In this document: positions 5,886-6,043 of the stretch, one piece after another
Layout: each line of letters starts with the position of its first letter
Position numbering within the stretch: the stretch's first letter is position 1
Assembly (NCBI GenBank): GCA_905480445.1
Contig: CAJQQJ010000231.1
Span: 1 to 6,043, forward strand
Source: an uncultured Alphaproteobacteria bacterium
GTDB taxonomy: Bacteria > Pseudomonadota > Alphaproteobacteria > UBA7985 > CAJQQZ01
Reading direction: 5' to 3'
DNA: 6,043 nt
Program-made: the position numbers and the translations under genes
Notes under the pieces: model-generated
What the model saw: the letters and a program-made list of their open reading frames with translations, nothing else
The model's database searches: none
What the model was told of the DNA's origin: nothing

Positions 5886-6043
5886 ATGCCAGGTCCATTG
5901 GACGGTGTTCGCGTATTAGATCTGACTATGATGGTGTCAGGGCCACAGACGACAATGATCTTGGCCGATCAAGGTGCAGACGTCGTCAAGGTTGAAAACC
6001 TTGCAACAGGTGATTTCTCGAGGCTTGTAACGACAGCAAGAGG
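5886..6043 (+). CDS. CaiB/BaiF family (class III) CoA-transferase, N-terminal part
   Basis: The gene runs off the right edge after 52 complete codons. ATG 5886-5888 is preceded by GGAG at 5876-5879. The N-terminus is diagnostic of class III CoA-transferases such as formyl-CoA transferase, CaiB and BaiF: PLDGVRVLDL at residues 4-13, GPQTTMILADQGADVVKVE at 19-37, then a segment leading towards the substrate loop (TGDFSR). Family members transfer CoA between carboxylic acids by an aspartyl-CoA intermediate; the catalytic Asp lies farther downstream, outside the window. Its position after the ureohydrolase suggests it activates the carboxylate left after removal of nitrogen, but this is inference. 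Possible acceptors cannot be named. Confidence 0.88.
   Translation, partial: MPGPLDGVRVLDLTMMVSGPQTTMILADQGADVVKVENLATGDFSRLVTTAR

Overview
The window looks like a piece of a marine-type alphaproteobacterial chromosome. This is inferred from roughly balanced base composition, dense gene packing, clear Shine-Dalgarno sites, and a DmdA/GcvT-type folate-dependent demethylase beside catabolic genes. The exact taxon cannot be read from the sequence. Eight protein-coding loci are visible in three transcriptional blocks, with no RNA genes, insertion sequences or CRISPR arrays.

Block 1 (1-1206, plus strand) holds the C-terminal end of a DMSP-demethylase-like (DmdA/GcvT family) protein, then a complete class II aldolase/adducin-family enzyme with an intact zinc site. 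Block 2 (1207-3161, minus strand) is a probable operon, read right to left: a beta-class carbonic anhydrase, a two-pass DUF3592 membrane protein and a HutD-family cupin-like protein. HutD starts at GTG, one codon after the DUF3592 stop and in the same frame. Blocks 1 and 2 converge with no gap at 1206/1207. A 145-base divergent intergenic region separates the carbonic anhydrase from block 3.

Block 3 (3307-6043, plus strand) is a compact cluster of small-molecule nitrogen-metabolism genes: a nitrilase-superfamily amidohydrolase, an Asp/Glu-racemase-family protein, an agmatinase/arginase-superfamily ureohydrolase, and the start of a CaiB/BaiF CoA-transferase. The gene types suggest hydrolysis of a guanidino or amide compound followed by CoA activation of the carbon skeleton, but the substrate is unknown.

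The most striking observation is that the first two genes of block 3 each carry one in-frame ochre codon (TAA). One is at 3658-3660, between the catalytic Lys and Cys of the nitrilase. The other is at 4749-4751, 22 codons before the natural end of the racemase. In both, the same frame continues with family-typical sequence after the stop, and the TAA sits where an aromatic residue is expected. Parallel decay of a pathway, ochre readthrough or suppression, and sequencing error are the competing explanations. A second oddity is that the ureohydrolase has GGDDS where the first metal-binding motif is normally GGDHS.
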